Below, piece after piece: positions 54,350-63,195 of a stretch of DNA of 64,000 nt. How positions within the stretch are numbered: the stretch's first letter is position 1; each line of letters starts with the position of its first letter. The stretch is taken from assembly GCA_963761445.1 (NCBI GenBank), contig CAVXHV010000005.1, forward strand, positions 2,976,001-3,040,000, given 5' to 3'. The position numbers and the translations under genes were made by a program. The notes under the pieces were generated by a model, which saw only the letters and a list, made by a program, of their open reading frames with translations, was not told the DNA's origin and searched no databases. The DNA is from CAVXHV01 sp963761445 (GTDB taxonomy: Bacteria > Planctomycetota > Planctomycetia > Isosphaerales > Isosphaeraceae).

Positions 54350-56262
54350 TCACATGGTTTGAAGCTGACTGCATCGTTCATCCCACCAGGCTTGCCATCG
54401 CTGGGGGTCGTCGTCCCAGGGCAATCCTGAGGCGCGGCAGAGGGACCAGACGAGCTCGTCTTTGGGCACGTCTCCTGGATCGCCGAGGAGGTCGATCAGG
54501 GCGTCGGCGCCGAGCGGCACGCCTGCCCTGCCCCAGTCTCGGATTGCCTGGATGCGATCGCGGATCGGGGCCGCGCGATCACGGATGACCGGCAAGACGC
54601 GGTTGGTCAGGGCGTCGCGGAGTTCGGCGCGGGGGGCTCGTCGGGGCCACGGCCCTGCTCCGTTACCCACTCGCGCCAGGAGTCGAGCAAAGAGCCGAAG
54701 CCGAAACCGAAGTGCTGGAAGAACGTCTCTTCGTGGCGGCGACTCGCCTGCTTGTCGTTGAGGAATGCACGGAAGGCGGCTTTCCGTGATTCGGGTGCTT
54801 GCCCGCCCGCGAGGAATTCGATGATTGACCAGGCCTGGTCGAGGAACTGCTCGGATCTACGCGCGGTTTGGAAATCTGTCGTTGTCAGGAGCAGCTTCAA
54901 CACCTTGTTGGCCGACATTGTAAAGAGCTCGTGCGAGTATTCCATTTCCTGGGAGCGACCCGCGAGCATTCGGCGATTCAGGCCCGCCAGATCGCTGTCG
55001 CTGCGATTGGCTGCGAGGGCGCGGGTGATTCCAACGTGGAGCCAAGGGGCGGATAGCTGCCCGAAAGCCCGCTCGACCAGAACGGTGCAATAGAGCGAGC
55101 CGGCGAGAAAGCGGGGATCGTCCAGCCGGCCCGCGACGGAGCCCGTGCAGAGGGTCATGACGTTCCAGGGCCGCTGCAAGTAGGCGCCCAACTGGGCCGA
55201 GAAGTCGAGATGCGGAAAGAGGGCCTTGTAGAGCCGCGCGAGTGCATCTCGATCGTGAAAGCAGAGGATGCGAAGCGGCCCGTCGGGAACCTCGCGTTCG
55301 CCGAGCATGGCCGCGAAGCGACGATTCGCTGCCGCATTTTCCTCGCGCAAAATCGGCACCGGATCGTCGGGGCCGGAATACCAGATCGTGGTCGAACCAT
55401 CCATGACAACGGTTCCTTCCTCGCCCGCGCAGGCCCGCGCCTGAACCAGGAGCGCGGTCTCATCAAGGAGGCCGGTGAGTCTTCGGGAACGGATCAGGAG
55501 AACGATCAGCTTCCAGGAATAAAAACAGCCGGCGAGCAACAACGGGGCGATCAAGATGAGTACTGTCCAGTTGCCGGCTGCGAATAGCGAGCGAATGAAC
55601 CCGACCAGCCAGTAGATGCCGAAGATCAAGATGATTGCCAGGGTCAGCACGACGAAACGGCTGCCCTTGGCCTGTTCTTTCTTGAGCTGCTCGTGGGAGA
55701 GTGTTCGGGCGCGACAGTTGGGGCAAACCGACGGGGTGGACAGCTCGCCGGGAATCGCGTTGCCGCAGCCCTCGCAGATGCGGTTAATCGGCTGTTGCGC
55801 CGTGCGCGACGGTGTTTTGAAGAACCAGACGATCGCGAGGATGCAGAGGAGGGCGCTTGCGACGGCTATCGCGAAACTCGCGAGATGCGACGGGCCGACG
55901 GTGGACGCGATCGCCCCCATCACAGAGATCGCGAGCAGGAGAGCGATGATGTAGAGGATCACGATTCTTGGCACGATCGCCTGGCGGATCGGGGCCAGGG
56001 GCTCGCCGCAATGAGGGCAATGGAGCCGAGGGTCCGTGCCCTTTGCCGGGAAGAACCGGGCGCCGCACTCGGCACAGACCGGTGCGCTTCGCACGTAGCG
56101 GAGATAGTACCAGACTGCGCCGACGGCGCCGGCCGCAAGCAGGGTCACATTTGACTGCCGGAGGTCTGCGGACGAGGTGAACATCGCCACGATCAGACCA
56201 CAAAAGAGCACGGCCATGACCAGGTCGATCAAGTGGATGCGGCGCGGTGAACCTTCGGCCAT
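54350..56262 (-). CDS. Zinc-ribbon multi-pass membrane protein with helical C-terminal domain (apparent frameshift near 54630)
   Basis: The start MAEGSPRRIHLIDLVM at 56262 leads to a transmembrane pair, then a zinc ribbon ('CAECGARFF...CPHCGEPL', about residues 57-85), two more helices, a second ribbon ('CEGCGNAIPG...CPNCRA', about 165-190), and two or three helices near 210-270. The large C-terminal part (about 300-550) contains 'LCFHDRDALARLYKALFP' and 'RQSEQFLDQAWSIIEFLAGG'-like helices. At about 54630 the frame breaks; the continuation 'AELRDALTNRVLPVIRD' and 'DDPQRWQAWWDERC' ends at 54350. The final WxxWW motif recalls that seen before the Hint domains. Function unknown. Confidence 0.65.
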
Positions 56263-56600
56263 GGCCGCTGTCTCAAGGGGGCGGAAATCGACACACTCTC
56301 TTGACCGGCGGATTGATTATATGCGAGACACCAGGCGGTGCTGTTAGAATTTGGTGACCGCCGGCCGGGTGGGTTTGGTCCACAGTCTTGACACCTGCGC
56401 CACTGGTCGGGAGATTAATGGTGTGTGGGCGGAGGCCAGCTTTAACAATTTTCTGGCCGGCGTGTCCATGCGGGAGTCATGTCGATGACACGCTGCTGCT
56501 GAATCAGTCACCTCGGCAACGATCGTCGGAGAGGATGCCGTGCGGACTGCGTGCGGCGGGTCTTTGCCTGGCGATTCGTTTCCTTGAGGAGGTGACGACC
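56263..56600. other. Intergenic region
   Basis: About 340 bp between divergent genes. No convincing gene, RNA or repeat is seen. It ends with a strong ribosome site (GAGGAGG) upstream of ATG 56601. Confidence 0.5.
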
Positions 56601-56976
56601 ATGAGCAGCAAGAAAGTCGAACCCGCGCCCCAGCCGGTCTGTTCAACGACTCTCCGATATCATCTCAAGCCGCGGCCGATCGAGGCCGACCTCAAGGAAA
56701 ACCGAAAGGATCGCCGCAGCCAAGCGCGCTGCCGCCGTGGCTTTCGCGTGGGCGGTGGTGCGGCGACGGAACCCGGCGCCAAGCCGGCGGTTCAGGCCAA
56801 GGCTGAGCCGATCGCCGGGTGGATCACGCGGCGCCGAAGCACGCAGCGTGCTCGGTATCGAAGAGAAGGAGCTGGCGGAATTGTTGACGAGATTCCGGCT
56901 GCGGAAGAGCTCGGTCGAGGTTTATTCCAAGGCGGAAATCCTCGCCCTGCGCGAGATCGTCGCAAAGCTTCGTTGA
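56601..56976 (+). CDS. Short hypothetical protein, frame uncertain
   Basis: ATG 56601 is preceded by GAGGAGG, so translation initiates here. The first frame reads MSSKKVEPAPQPV and continues as a Lys/Arg/Pro/Ala-rich sequence. The convincing C-terminal helix 'GIEEKELAELLTRFRL...AEILALREIVAKLR' ends at TGA 56976 in a different frame, so an indel near 56815-56850 is likely. The design (basic, disordered N-terminus plus a short helix bundle) gives no clue to function. Confidence 0.35.
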
Positions 56977-57019
56977 GGACGGGGCTGCCGACTGATGCGG
57001 CTGCATCAGTGGGCGCTTC

Positions 57020-58321
57020 TCACTTCTTCTGCGTGGCGACGTCTTCGAGGATGGCGCGGATGTCGACGTGATTCCACTTGCCGGTCTTGCCAGAGAATGT
57101 ATAGATCTGGCCATCACTCTCAATCGTAATGTTTCCAGGTCCGACGGTGGGCATGGCTCGGACCCCTGCGGGGAGCTCGGCGACATCCCAGCGCCGTGAC
57201 TCGGCGCCGTAGGCGTAGATGTTCCGGCCGATTGTGTAAACGGCGATTCCGGGCGCGACGATCGGCGACGCCTCGCCGTCGAGCGGTTCACGCAGCTCTT
57301 GCGCATGCCACGTGCCGCTGGCCGTGTCGGCGACGGCGATCCGGGTCAGCTTCGTTCCGTGCAACCACAATGCGATGACGTTGTTAGCGACGACGGGCGT
57401 GACTTCGATGGGGGCGTCTTTGGACCCGGACAGCTCCAGTGACTCGGACTTTTTCGTGTCGACGTTAAAGAGCGTAACCCGGTCACCGACGGGGGAGAAG
57501 ACGACGACGGAGCTGCCCTGGCGGAAATAACGGGGTGGTCTCGAGTGGTCGTGGCCCGATGCGGGTTGGCCGGCGTTCTCGTGAGTGTGCGTGCCGGGGG
57601 CGGCCGGTTCGGGCCGGGCTGGTTTGTCCCTGGGATGATCGTCCGTGAAGCTGATCGACCGGAGCTTGTCCGGCGTCAGTAGCAGCGAGCCGAAGTCGAG
57701 CTCGAGCGTGAAGTCGCTCGGTATGTGGATCATGCCGATGACCTCTTTGTCCGCGGTGGTGATCACCTTGCCTCGGACGAGCACCGCCGCACCCGTGCGG
57801 CTATTCGGGTCGGCCACCAATCCGAACCCTCCACCTTCCCGAATACCGGCGCCGCCGCGACCCGCCCTCATCACCGCGGCTCGTTTCTGGCGCGCCTGTG
57901 GGATGAGATCAGCAGGATCAGCATCGCCGCCTTCGTCGATGTTCTTTCTGTCGGCCTCGTCGCCGCCGGGCGGATTCAACTCGCCGGCCGGTTTCAAAAA
58001 TCGGATTGTCTTGATCTTGTGAGGCGTGATCACATACTGGCCGAGATCGGCGTCGACGACGACCGGCCTGAGCTCGACCTTACCGCTCAAGGATTGGCCT
58101 CCCTCCATTTCGACCTGGGCGGATCGTGAGACGTCTGTGAAGAACGCGCGGGCGGAGCGATTGCCCTGCATCATCGTCCCCTGCATTCCCTGGCCGCCCA
58201 TGCCGCCGCCCATACCCCCACCACCACCCATACCCCCACTACCGGCGCCGCCGAACTGGGCGAGACTCGGCGAAGATGTGAGCACAGCGGCGACGGCCGC
58301 GAGCAATACTGTTCGAATCAT
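57020..58321 (-). CDS. Secreted Gly/Met-rich protein with beta-rich domain, unknown function
   Basis: The start MIRTVLLAAVAAVLTSSPSLAQ (58321) follows an AAGGAG site; 433 residues with a clear signal peptide. A Gly/Met-rich segment follows ('GGMGGGGGMGGGMGGQGMQG'). Residues about 60-200 are SmpA-like beta strands ('ITPHKIKTIRFLKP', 'LLLTPDKLRSISF'), then a His-rich patch ('GTHTHENAGQPASGHDHSR') that could bind metal. The last ~170 residues form a propeller-like repeat ('AVYTIGRNIYAYGAESRRW', 'NITIESDGQIYTFSGKTGKW'). It may be a stalk or matrix protein, but that is a guess. Confidence 0.6.
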   Translation of the reverse strand: MIRTVLLAAVAAVLTSSPSLAQFGGAGSGGMGGGGGMGGGMGGQGMQGTMMQGNRSARAFFTDVSRSAQVEMEGGQSLSGKVELRPVVVDADLGQYVITPHKIKTIRFLKPAGELNPPGGDEADRKNIDEGGDADPADLIPQARQKRAAVMRAGRGGAGIREGGGFGLVADPNSRTGAAVLVRGKVITTADKEVIGMIHIPSDFTLELDFGSLLLTPDKLRSISFTDDHPRDKPARPEPAAPGTHTHENAGQPASGHDHSRPPRYFRQGSSVVVFSPVGDRVTLFNVDTKKSESLELSGSKDAPIEVTPVVANNVIALWLHGTKLTRIAVADTASGTWHAQELREPLDGEASPIVAPGIAVYTIGRNIYAYGAESRRWDVAELPAGVRAMPTVGPGNITIESDGQIYTFSGKTGKWNHVDIRAILEDVATQKK

Positions 58322-58710
58322 GGTGGGCTCCTTCTGGCTTGTGGGGCGTCGGAACCAGTTTGGGCGCGGGTCTGCGGGCAAACTGCGGTGCCCTCCATGG
58401 CGCTCCTCTGAGGATTCCCGGGACCCGGTGTTTGTTCGCAGGGCACTGGACGGGCTACTTTACTTGTCAGTGCTATCGTTCGCCGCATCCTGGCTGATCT
58501 GATCGTTTGCGGCAAGTCGCTGTCTCTCTCTGACTATTGTCTTGCTTGCGGCAACGGCCGCCAAGTCCCCCGCGGTCGAGAAGTCAGCGTGCCCGCTCGG
58601 TGGGTGCCGCAATCTTGGGTTCAACTTCGTGACAATCGATCGTATGATGGCAGACGAAGTGTGTGTGAACCTGGTTCACCGGGGCGACCATCTTTCTGCG
58701 CAGGTCCATC
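58322..58710. other. Intergenic region
   Basis: About 390 bp with no credible gene. It contains one arm of a diverged ~50-bp direct repeat (58441-58491) whose other arm lies at 59449-59498, on the far side of the toxin-antitoxin pair. Confidence 0.45.
58441..58491. repeat. Diverged direct repeat flanking the TA pair, left arm
   Basis: Aligned by eye with 59449-59498, about 40 of 51 positions match, including the shared block ACGGGCT and TCGCC...ATCCT. The arms lie just outside the antitoxin/PIN gene pair. Confidence 0.4.
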
Positions 58711-59019
58711 ATGAAGATCCCTATCTTGATCGAGCCGATTGCGAATGACGGTTTCCGGGCGACGGGTGGCCCTCCTTTCGACGTCACGGCTCAGGGTACG
58801 ACCCCGGAAGAGGCTCTGGCCCGGCTCCGCGAGGCCATAGACCGCCGAATGGTCGAGGGATCGGTTCTCGTACCGTTGGAGGTTGATACGTCGGAGGAAA
58901 ATCCCTGGACGGCGGTTGCCGGGATGTTCCGGAACGAGCCACTGTTCGACGAGTGGCAGACAGCGATTGCCGAGTACCGACGGAAGGTCGATGAGGATCA
59001 GGATGATGGGTCCCAATGA
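58711..59019 (+). CDS. HicB-like antitoxin of a PIN-toxin pair
   Basis: This 102-residue protein begins MKIPILIEPIANDGFRATGG and has the 'EALARLREAIDRRM' helix after 'GTTPEEAL'. This resembles the HicB-like antitoxin fold (partial RNase H-like domain). An acidic linker and C-terminal helix follow ('FDEWQTAIAEYRRKVDED'), the usual toxin-binding arm. Its TGA overlaps the ATG of the PIN gene (ATGA, four bases), a standard antitoxin-toxin arrangement. The partner identity is the main evidence for its role. Confidence 0.7.
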   Translation: MKIPILIEPIANDGFRATGGPPFDVTAQGTTPEEALARLREAIDRRMVEGSVLVPLEVDTSEENPWTAVAGMFRNEPLFDEWQTAIAEYRRKVDEDQDDGSQ

Positions 59020-59435
59020 CGCAGTACATCCTGGACACGGACACCTTGTCTTTGCTCCAGTACGGGCATCCCAAGGTGTGGCACGAAGTCGGCGCCAGGC
59101 ACCCCTCTGAGTTGGCGATAACCGTCATCAGCCTTGAGGAGCAACTCTCGGGTTGGTACACCTTGCTGCGCAAAGCGCGGCATCCGGACGACCTGGCGCG
59201 AGTGTACCAAAAGCTCGTCGACACCGTTCGGTCGATAGCTCAATTGAGGATGCTCCCCTTCACGGTCCGGGCGATCGGCCGATATCAGCAGTTGATCCCG
59301 ATGAAGATGAATGTCCGCCGGATGGATCTCCGTATCGCCGCCATCGCACTCGAGCAAGGTGCTACCCTGGTCACTCGAAACGTGCGCGACTTCGGGCGTG
59401 TTCCCGGGCTGGTGCTGGAGGATTGGTCAAGCTGA
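59016..59435 (+). CDS. PIN-domain (VapC-like) ribonuclease toxin
   Basis: This 139-residue protein opens 'YILDTDTLSLLQYGH', the first acidic residues of a PIN domain, has Glu in 'ITVISLEEQLSGW', Asp in 'RRMDLRIAAIALEQGATLVTRN' and 'VRDFGRVPGLVLEDW' at the end, matching the D-E-D-D active site of VapC toxins. It should be a Mg-dependent RNase that cuts RNA (often tRNA or rRNA). It is coupled to the antitoxin by overlap, and imperfect direct repeats flank the pair. Confidence 0.85.
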   Translation: MTQYILDTDTLSLLQYGHPKVWHEVGARHPSELAITVISLEEQLSGWYTLLRKARHPDDLARVYQKLVDTVRSIAQLRMLPFTVRAIGRYQQLIPMKMNVRRMDLRIAAIALEQGATLVTRNVRDFGRVPGLVLEDWSS

Positions 59436-59448
59436 TTTTTGGACGACG

Positions 59449-59498
59449 GAGCACTCGACGGGCTGCTTACCAGTCTGTGCTCTCGCTCGCCATATCCT
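59449..59498. repeat. Diverged direct repeat flanking the TA pair, right arm
   Basis: Counterpart of 58441-58491; it starts 13 bases after the PIN gene stop. Confidence 0.4.
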
Positions 59499-59600
59499 AC
59501 CCCCGGAAGGTCAGCGACACGACGATCGGATCCCTGATCTCTTCCTCGGGCATGGACTCCGCGATGAGAAGGATGCCATCGACGCCGGAGCCGATGGGCG

Positions 59601-59976
59601 TCACTGGCTAGTCGGAGCATCGGCTTTCACCGTAGCGTTGCGGCGCGCTAGCAGTTCTTCCCGTCCGACGCGAGGCCGCTCGACTTCGATCTTCGCCTTG
59701 AGGGACTGGGCTTCGGCTTTTCGCCGTTCCAGATAGGCGTGCACGGAATCGCGGTGCCGGAGGTAATACGAAATGACGCCGTGGATGTCGGCCAGCACCA
59801 GCGTGTCGTACGCGCGGACCATGTCTTCCGGCGTCATGCCGTTCTCGTATTGTTCGACGACGACGTCCAGGCTGATCCGACTTTTGCCGACTGCGCATGG
59901 CACCTCCTTCGTCTACGCGGAGTGGTGGACCTTCGGCGCGAAGGGGAAGCAATTCGTTCGGTTCAAGCTCGTCCAT
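59601..59976 (-). CDS. DUF433-family antitoxin-like protein (apparent frameshift near 59888)
   Basis: The start MDELEPNELLPLRAEG (59976) leads to 'PPLRVDEGGAM'. The family core 'VGKSRISLDVVVEQYENGMT' is in another frame after about 59888, and the helix 'AYDTLVLADIHGVISYYLRH' ends the domain. DUF433 proteins are wHTH-type antitoxins or regulators usually followed by a DUF5615 PIN-like toxin. Here the next bases (59436-59600) contain no such toxin, so the gene may be an orphan or a remnant. The frameshift could be an assembly error. Confidence 0.6.
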
Positions 59977-60173
59977 AACGCAAGACTCCGCTGGATTCAG
60001 CCGCTCTAGCGCGGCATGCGCCGCTAATGGCACTGTACACCAGGGCGGCGCACAACGGTAGTTTCGACCGACGGCCGGAAGAATTGTGATCGGGTCAGCT
60101 ACCGCGCACGGGTGGGCTCCAAGAGAGGATTATGCCCCAGTTCGACCGGGGCAAAGCGTGGGATGCCTGCGGC

Positions 60174-60539
60174 TCAACAGGCCATGGAAGCGGAAATGAA
60201 ATACCACATCGCGATCGCGGTGCCTGCGGCAAGCAGGGCGTTGGTAACGAGTAAGGCCTTCACGATTTGACGGGCGGACGCTCGGGTCACGATGGCTACG
60301 GGCACCGCAGCGATCAGCCCCACCGGCATTCCCAAGCGGATCAAGATTTCCACCTCTGGCCACGAGTGCGGCCAGATCCCAGCGAGTCCCCAACCAAGTA
60401 TTTGGCCAATCGCGGCGCTCGCCACGCATGTCAGAGGAACGAGACACCACTCCAGCGGAGAGAGGGCTGTCTCGCGGGGGAAGGATTTCCTGAAGTCTGC
60501 CACCAGGCTGCGCAGCTCGGCTTCGAACTGGCGGCCCAA
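60174..60539 (-). CDS. Small hypothetical membrane protein
   Basis: This 121-residue protein has a short charged N-terminus ('EAELRSLVADFRKSFP') and three hydrophobic helices ('LVPLTCVASAAIGQILGWGL', 'PVGLIAAVPVAIVT', 'ALLVTNALLAAGTAIAMWYF'). No family is recognised. It stands alone on the minus strand, between the DUF433 and Fic genes. Confidence 0.5.
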   Translation of the reverse strand: MGRQFEAELRSLVADFRKSFPRETALSPLEWCLVPLTCVASAAIGQILGWGLAGIWPHSWPEVEILIRLGMPVGLIAAVPVAIVTRASARQIVKALLVTNALLAAGTAIAMWYFISASMAC

Positions 60540-60712
60540 CCAGACGGCGGTCGGGAAATGTCAGTGCAGGATATGTTTGGACATCTGCGTTTTTTGAGCC
60601 TTGGGAAGGATTACTTTTGATCTCGATGTATTATATCAAATTGCCTCGATCGCGGAACTTTCGCGCATGTCGCAGTCAAGCCAGGACGGGGGTTGACGAT
60701 CGACGTTGATCG

Positions 60713-60755
60713 TGCGGAGATTAGCGGCTATTATCTCCGCAGAACGTGCGGAGAG
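60713..60755 (+). promoter_or_regulatory. Putative operator of the Fic gene
   Basis: TGCGGAGAT (60713-60721) and ATCTCCGCA (60733-60741) form a perfect 9-bp inverted repeat with an 11-bp spacer, and a third half-site TGCGGAGAG follows at 60747-60755. All lie directly upstream of the preferred Fic start (60764). Autoregulation by the Fic protein's C-terminal winged helix is plausible (inference). Confidence 0.6.
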
Positions 60756-60763
60756 TAATCGCC

Positions 60764-61912
60764 GTGTACATCCACCGCAAAGCCGGTTGGCCCCGATTTC
60801 ACTGGGATCAGATTGCGCTGGCCGCCAAGGTCGCTGCGGTGCGGCACAGGCAGGGGCGGCTCGTCGGCCGGATGGAGGCGCTCGGGTTTCGCCTTCGCGA
60901 GGAGGCGGTGCTCTCCACGCTGACGCAGGACGTGCTCAAGTCGAGCGAGATTGAGGGGGAGATCCTGGATAGCGACCAGGTGCGGTCGTCGATCGCGCGC
61001 CGGCTGGGGTTGGATATCGGCGGGCTCACAGCGGCCGACCGGAATGTCGAGGGCGTGGTCGAGATGACGCTCGACGCCACGCAGAATTATCGAGAACGGC
61101 TGTCAGCGGAGAGGCTTTTCGGCTGGCATGCCGCACTGTTTCCTACGGGGCGGAGTGGTGTGCACCGGATCCGGGTGGGCACGTGGCGGGATGATCGGAC
61201 GGGACCAATGCAGGTTGTTTCGGGACCGATCGGCAGGCAGCGGGTTCACTTCGAGGCGCCTGCGGCGGAACGGCTGGACACAGAGATGGGGTTGTTCCTC
61301 GACTGGTTCAACGGACCGGTCTCGACCGATCTCGTTCTATTTGCCGCCCAGGCCCATCTCTGGTTCGTGACCATTCATCCCTTCGACGACGGCAACGGGC
61401 GGGTCGCTCGCGCTATCGCCGATATGGCCCTGGCGCGTTCCGAGCAAAGCCCGAAGCGGTTTTAGAGCATGTCGGCGCAGAATCAGGTCGAGCGAAACGA
61501 TTACTACAAGATTTTGGAGCGGACACAGAAGGCCGGGCTCGAGGTCACGCCCTGGATGCACTGGTTCCTGGACTGTCTGGACCGGGCGTTTGGGGGCGCG
61601 GAAACCACACTGGCGAGCGTGCTGCGGAAGGCCCGGTTCTGGGATGCACACGCTGGAGAGTCGTTCAACGAACGGCAGAGGAAGGTTCTCGGCCGGTTGC
61701 TCGATGGGTTTGAAGGGAAGCTCACGTCCACTAAGTGGGCCAAGCTCACCAAGTGCTCGCAGGACACGGCCGGGCGCGACATTGCGGATCTGGTCGAGCG
61801 CGGCATTGTGAGCAAGGATCTGGCGGGCGGGCGGAGTACGAGCTTTTCGTTGGTCGAACCAATCGGGGATCGCTCGCGAGGTGACAGATCGGGTGGGAAG
61901 CGCAGGGGGTGA
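60764..61912 (+). CDS. Fic/DOC-family AMP-transferase (DUF4172 type) interrupted by an in-frame TAG
   Basis: The start is taken at GTG 60764 (MYIHRKAGWPRFHWD), which aligns with the family; the earlier GTG at 60746 would overlap the third operator half-site. The N-terminal domain carries 'SSEIEGE', matching the (S/T)xxxE(G/N) inhibitory helix. The Fic motif is HPFDDGNGRVAR. At 61463-61465 the frame shows TAG where the family has Tyr in 'RF(Y)SMSAQ'; the same frame continues with 'ERNDYYKILERTQKAGL', a WFLDCL helix and a winged-helix segment ('KWAKLTKCSQDTAGRDIADL') to 61912. The protein would normally adenylylate a target and self-regulate transcription. The stop may be a point mutation, a sequencing error or a read-through site. 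Confidence 0.75.
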
Positions 61913-61931
61913 CTGGTGTGAAGGGGACGCA

Positions 61932-61948
61932 CTTTCGCGGAGCGAAAG
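61932..61948. repeat. Dispersed palindrome, copy 3
   Basis: Identical to 38220-38236, with matching flanks (GACGCA before, GCGACTTTGGTTGG after). It lies between the 3' ends of the Fic gene and the next minus-strand gene, so it could serve as a terminator-like hairpin. Confidence 0.65.
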
Positions 61949-61995
61949 GCGACTTTGGTTGGCGTTTGCGGGGATGCGACGGGCGGTCGAGCCGC

Positions 61996-63061
61996 TCACG
62001 GACAGGCGCCGTGGCCGAGGGCGTTCAAGAGCAGGAGCAGGAAGCCGGCGACGTCCCTCTCGCCGTCGGGCTTTTCTGTTGCGATTGAGATGTCCACGAT
62101 TCCTGGTCCTTCTTGCCCGATATTGCGGGTGAATCGTGTTTCGGGGTAGTCCCAATATCCTCGTGCCAGGGCCAGGGCGTTCTTATTTGCCGAGAGGCAT
62201 TTGATCTTTGCGTTGTTGCGATTGGCTGGATCGACCCAGAAGACAAGTCCGGTCGTTTCGTTGTCCGGAGAGCCCGCTGCCTTCTTGTCGCTCGATCGGG
62301 ACGTGCCGTCCCGGGGTGCCTCTTTGACGTCAAAGCGACGGATCGCCCAGGTTTTGGCCATGAGGTCCAGGTGACGCCACTCCGGGCGGCTAGTGGGGAA
62401 CGCGCGGGTTTCTGCCCGTTTGGCCATCCGCGCGAGGACGCTCGTGAGGTAATCCCGATCGCTTGCGCAGATGATCGTGTTTTTGCAGGGAAGCGCGACG
62501 TGAAAGGGCTGGGGCTCTCCCTCTGCCTTTTTCCCGGGGAGATCGTAAAAGACGTCCCATTCGGTGCGCACCATTTTTCCGTCGAATGTCGCGACCGGCA
62601 CGCCGGAGAGGACCTCTGACTTCGTGGCCTGCTTGCGGAGTGATTGCTCGAGGGCCTTGCCATTAGCACCGAGATCTTCTTGGAAGACGAGGATGAGGGC
62701 ACCCTCGTATCGCATCATTCCGAAGCCGTTCGGGACACGGAAACGGCGGCTGCCCTGGACGGCCAGCGCGACTGGCTGTGCGCAGGATCTTTGCAAGCTC
62801 GGGGTCGAAGTGATCACCGCCGATGGCCAGGGTCATTAGCTGGACGGCGCGCTCCAGACCGAGCGCATCGACGTCTCTTTCGCGGGCGGGGGCGAACGAG
62901 CCCTGGGCGACCATGAGGGTTTCCGTGTCTTCGGGAAGCCACCACAGGATGTCATCGACGGGTCTGGGCAGCTTGACTGCCGGCGGCTGCTGAGCATGAG
63001 ACGAGACGGAAACCGCGATGGCGAAAACGGCGCCAAGCGCATATCGCGCGAATACTCATGG
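61996..63061 (-). CDS. Secreted hypothetical protein (apparent frameshifts near 62765 and at the start)
   Basis: The N-terminal region reads 'ALGAVFAIAVSVSSHAQ' (signal peptide with an AQ cleavage site), then 'DDILWWLPEDTETLMVAQGS' and 'ELAKILRTASRAGRPG'. Near 62765 the frame breaks and continues as 'AVQGSRRFRVPNGFGMMRYE', 'VPVATFDGKMVRTEWDVF', 'NTIICASDRDYLTSVLARMA' and 'AGFLLLLLNALGHGACP' to TGA 61996. The start codon is uncertain: an ATG at about 63061 would need a one-base adjustment. It looks like a planctomycete exported protein with no recognised domain. Confidence 0.5.
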
Positions 63062-63195
63062 GTGTCATTGCGGCACTCCGTTCGAGTCAATCTTGATCTG
63101 GCGGCAGCGTGGCGGTTTCGACAGAATCTGTCGAGGCGAGCCACGGCTCGAGGGGAAGAGTGGAGCTGGTGTCTTTCATCACTGAGGATGGGTCG

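Noticed and set aside
59501..59611. Short minus-strand frame after the DUF433 gene (34 codons, GTG start) as its toxin partner
   Set aside because: Far too short for a DUF5615/PIN-like toxin and without acidic motif residues.
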